A DNA stretch of 64,000 nucleotides from Comamonas sp. KCTC 72670 (GTDB lineage: Bacteria; Myxococcota; Myxococcia; Myxococcales; Myxococcaceae): positions 372,001 through 436,000 of the forward strand of contig BNCN01000004.1 of NCBI GenBank assembly GCA_014656495.1, in the 5' to 3' direction. Shown here in pieces: positions 61,484 through 64,000 of this stretch (positions within the stretch are counted from its first letter, which is position 1; every line of letters begins with the position of its first letter). A model generated the notes under the pieces. It saw nothing but the letters and a program-made list of their open reading frames with translations, was not told the origin of the DNA and did no database searches. A program made the translations under genes and the position numbers.

Positions 61484-62347
61484 TCAGCGCGGCGCGGACG
61501 CGCTGGCCTTGGCCGGGGCCTTCGGAGCGAGCGCATCCACCAACCCCTGGGCCACGGCGGCGGCGAAGGCCTCCAGGGTGCGCTGCTCGCGCCAGCGCGC
61601 CGCTTCCTCGAAGTCGAGCGCGTGATGCGTCTCGATGATGACGGAGGGGATGCGCGGCTTGCGCAGCACGAAGATCTTCCGATGCGTGGGCTCACGGGCC
61701 ACGAAGACACCGGACTGCTCGCCATCAATGGCGTAGAGCCCCTCGTAGTCCACGCCGTCATAGGGCGGGAACCCGGCTTGTCCCAACCGGAGCGCCAGGG
61801 CCCGGGCCAGTCCCGCGCGTCCCGTTTGAAGCAGCGCGGTGGCCTCCTCGGACTCGGACCAGAGCACGGTGAACCCAGGCGCGGCATCCTGCCGGAGGCA
61901 CTCCAGCTCCGGCGTGGGCGACCACGGCGTCGCGGCGCCCCGTGAATCCGAGTGCAGGCTGATCATCGCGTGCGCGCGCCACTGCTCGGCGGCGGTGACG
62001 CGAGCGGGGTAGGGGACGCGCTCTCCGGACTTACGGCTCAGGCGTACCCGGAAGTGGCCCGTGGCCTCCAGCCGCTTCGCCAGGTCCTCCGCCACGCGGA
62101 GGGTGAAAGCCTCCTCGTCCTCGCAGGTGACGCCCTTGTTGCCGGTGTTCCCCTCCGCGCCGTGGCCCGCGTCCAGGTAGATGCGCCGCTTCCCGAAGCC
62201 CTTGGGGAACTGGACCTCGGCCACCGTGAGCGGCGCGCCCGGCGCGGGCCACGTGGGCGGCGGAACGACGGCGGCGGGCTCGGAGGCCCAGGCGGGCCCT
62301 CCCATCAAGAGGAGCCCCAAGCCCAGCAACGAGGAGGTCTTTGGCAT
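61484..62347 (-). CDS. N-acetylmuramoyl-L-alanine amidase (Amidase_3)
   Basis: 287 residues. A signal peptide (SLLGLGLLLMGGPAWA) is followed by an Amidase_3 domain from about residue 52. Zinc ligands and catalytic residues are visible: His in YLDAGHGAEG, Glu in CEDEEAF, His in ISLHSDS, and catalytic Glu in SVIIETHHALD. It hydrolyses the amide between N-acetylmuramic acid and the stem peptide in the periplasm, in cell separation or wall turnover. There is no AMIN or SPOR domain. The C terminus is Lys/Ala-rich. It lies downstream of lon, separated by the lon terminator. Confidence 0.93.
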   Translation of the reverse strand: MPKTSSLLGLGLLLMGGPAWASEPAAVVPPPTWPAPGAPLTVAEVQFPKGFGKRRIYLDAGHGAEGNTGNKGVTCEDEEAFTLRVAEDLAKRLEATGHFRVRLSRKSGERVPYPARVTAAEQWRAHAMISLHSDSRGAATPWSPTPELECLRQDAAPGFTVLWSESEEATALLQTGRAGLARALALRLGQAGFPPYDGVDYEGLYAIDGEQSGVFVAREPTHRKIFVLRKPRIPSVIIETHHALDFEEAARWREQRTLEAFAAAVAQGLVDALAPKAPAKASASAPR

Positions 62348-62444
62348 CGCGCGTGAGGCGCCCGGGAAAGGAGCGTCGCCGCCCAGTCTCGCGCGGGCCT
62401 GGGCCCCCAGGGAAGCCCACGGCGCGCCCGCCCCGCAAAGACAA

Positions 62445-62475
62445 CGGGCAGGCTCCCCAGGAGGGAACCTGCCCG
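62445..62475 (-). terminator. Intrinsic terminator of the lon gene
   Basis: Inverted repeat CGGGCAGG (62445-62452) with CCTGCCCG (62468-62475), continued inward by TCCC/GGGA after one mismatch, with a 5-base loop. On the minus strand it begins about 32 bases after the lon stop and is followed by the T-rich TTGTCTTTGC, a classic rho-independent layout. Confidence 0.75.
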
Positions 62476-62506
62476 CGTCACTTCCTATGGGCCGGAAGGC
62501 CGTGCG

Positions 62507-64000
<1,494 letters not shown>

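Overview
The window is high-GC DNA, very probably from a myxobacterium of the Myxococcus/Corallococcus group. The clearest marker is a phosphofructokinase gene followed directly by a Ser/Thr kinase gene, which is the pfk-pkn4 operon described in Myxococcus xanthus. Other fitting signs are the many FHA-domain signalling proteins, several lipoproteins without assigned function, and a large modular NRPS/PKS locus. I saw no tRNA, rRNA, CRISPR array or insertion sequence.

Left part (1-9.2 kb): the end of an unrecognised gene, an FHA-GGDEF diguanylate cyclase, and (minus strand) an SDR-type dehydratase coupled to a lysophospholipid acyltransferase with a long histone-like tail. Then come mutL, a 51-codon small gene, an outer-membrane protein and two membrane proteins. 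From 17.4 back to 9.2 kb on the minus strand is a tightly packed six-gene unit: 6-phosphofructokinase, Pkn4 kinase, a coiled-coil/membrane protein, an FHA-GAF-AAA+ sigma54 activator and two lipoproteins. A good sigma70-like promoter precedes it.

Middle part (17.5-32.2 kb): accessory and single genes. These include a TPR protein, a Cys-rich lipoprotein, a secreted PI-specific phospholipase C with a betagamma-crystallin-like tail, a VOC-fold protein, a secreted small protein, a GNAT acetyltransferase and a tandem pair of glycine-rich membrane paralogues. They continue with a DUF3943 outer-membrane protein, a trypsin-like protease overlapping an FHA membrane protein, a DUF4130/uracil-glycosylase-like protein with eroded active-site motifs, a lipoprotein and an aldo/keto reductase. 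Many convergent gene ends have strong GC-rich hairpins between them.

Right part (32.4-61.4 kb): three overlapping megasynthase genes. Protein 1 is FAAL-ACP-C-A-PCP. Protein 2 is KS-AT-ACP-C-[A split by a luciferase-like monooxygenase]-C-A-PCP-E. Protein 3 is C-PCP-C-A-PCP-C-A-PCP-C-A-PCP-TE. Together they should make a fatty-acylated peptide with one malonyl-derived C2 extension. Hand-read specificity codes suggest Val-like (protein 1), unknown (protein 2), then Val-like, Asp and Ser (protein 3). Two features stand out. The FMN-type monooxygenase sits inside an adenylation domain that has lost its catalytic motifs and has no carrier after it. Protein 3 begins with a C-PCP module lacking an A domain, whose PCP looks like an epimerase partner with no epimerase. 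No transporter, PPTase, MbtH or pathway regulator lies in the window.

Right edge: an N-acetylmuramoyl-L-alanine amidase and the 3' part of a Lon protease gene that runs off the end, with a clear intrinsic terminator after lon.
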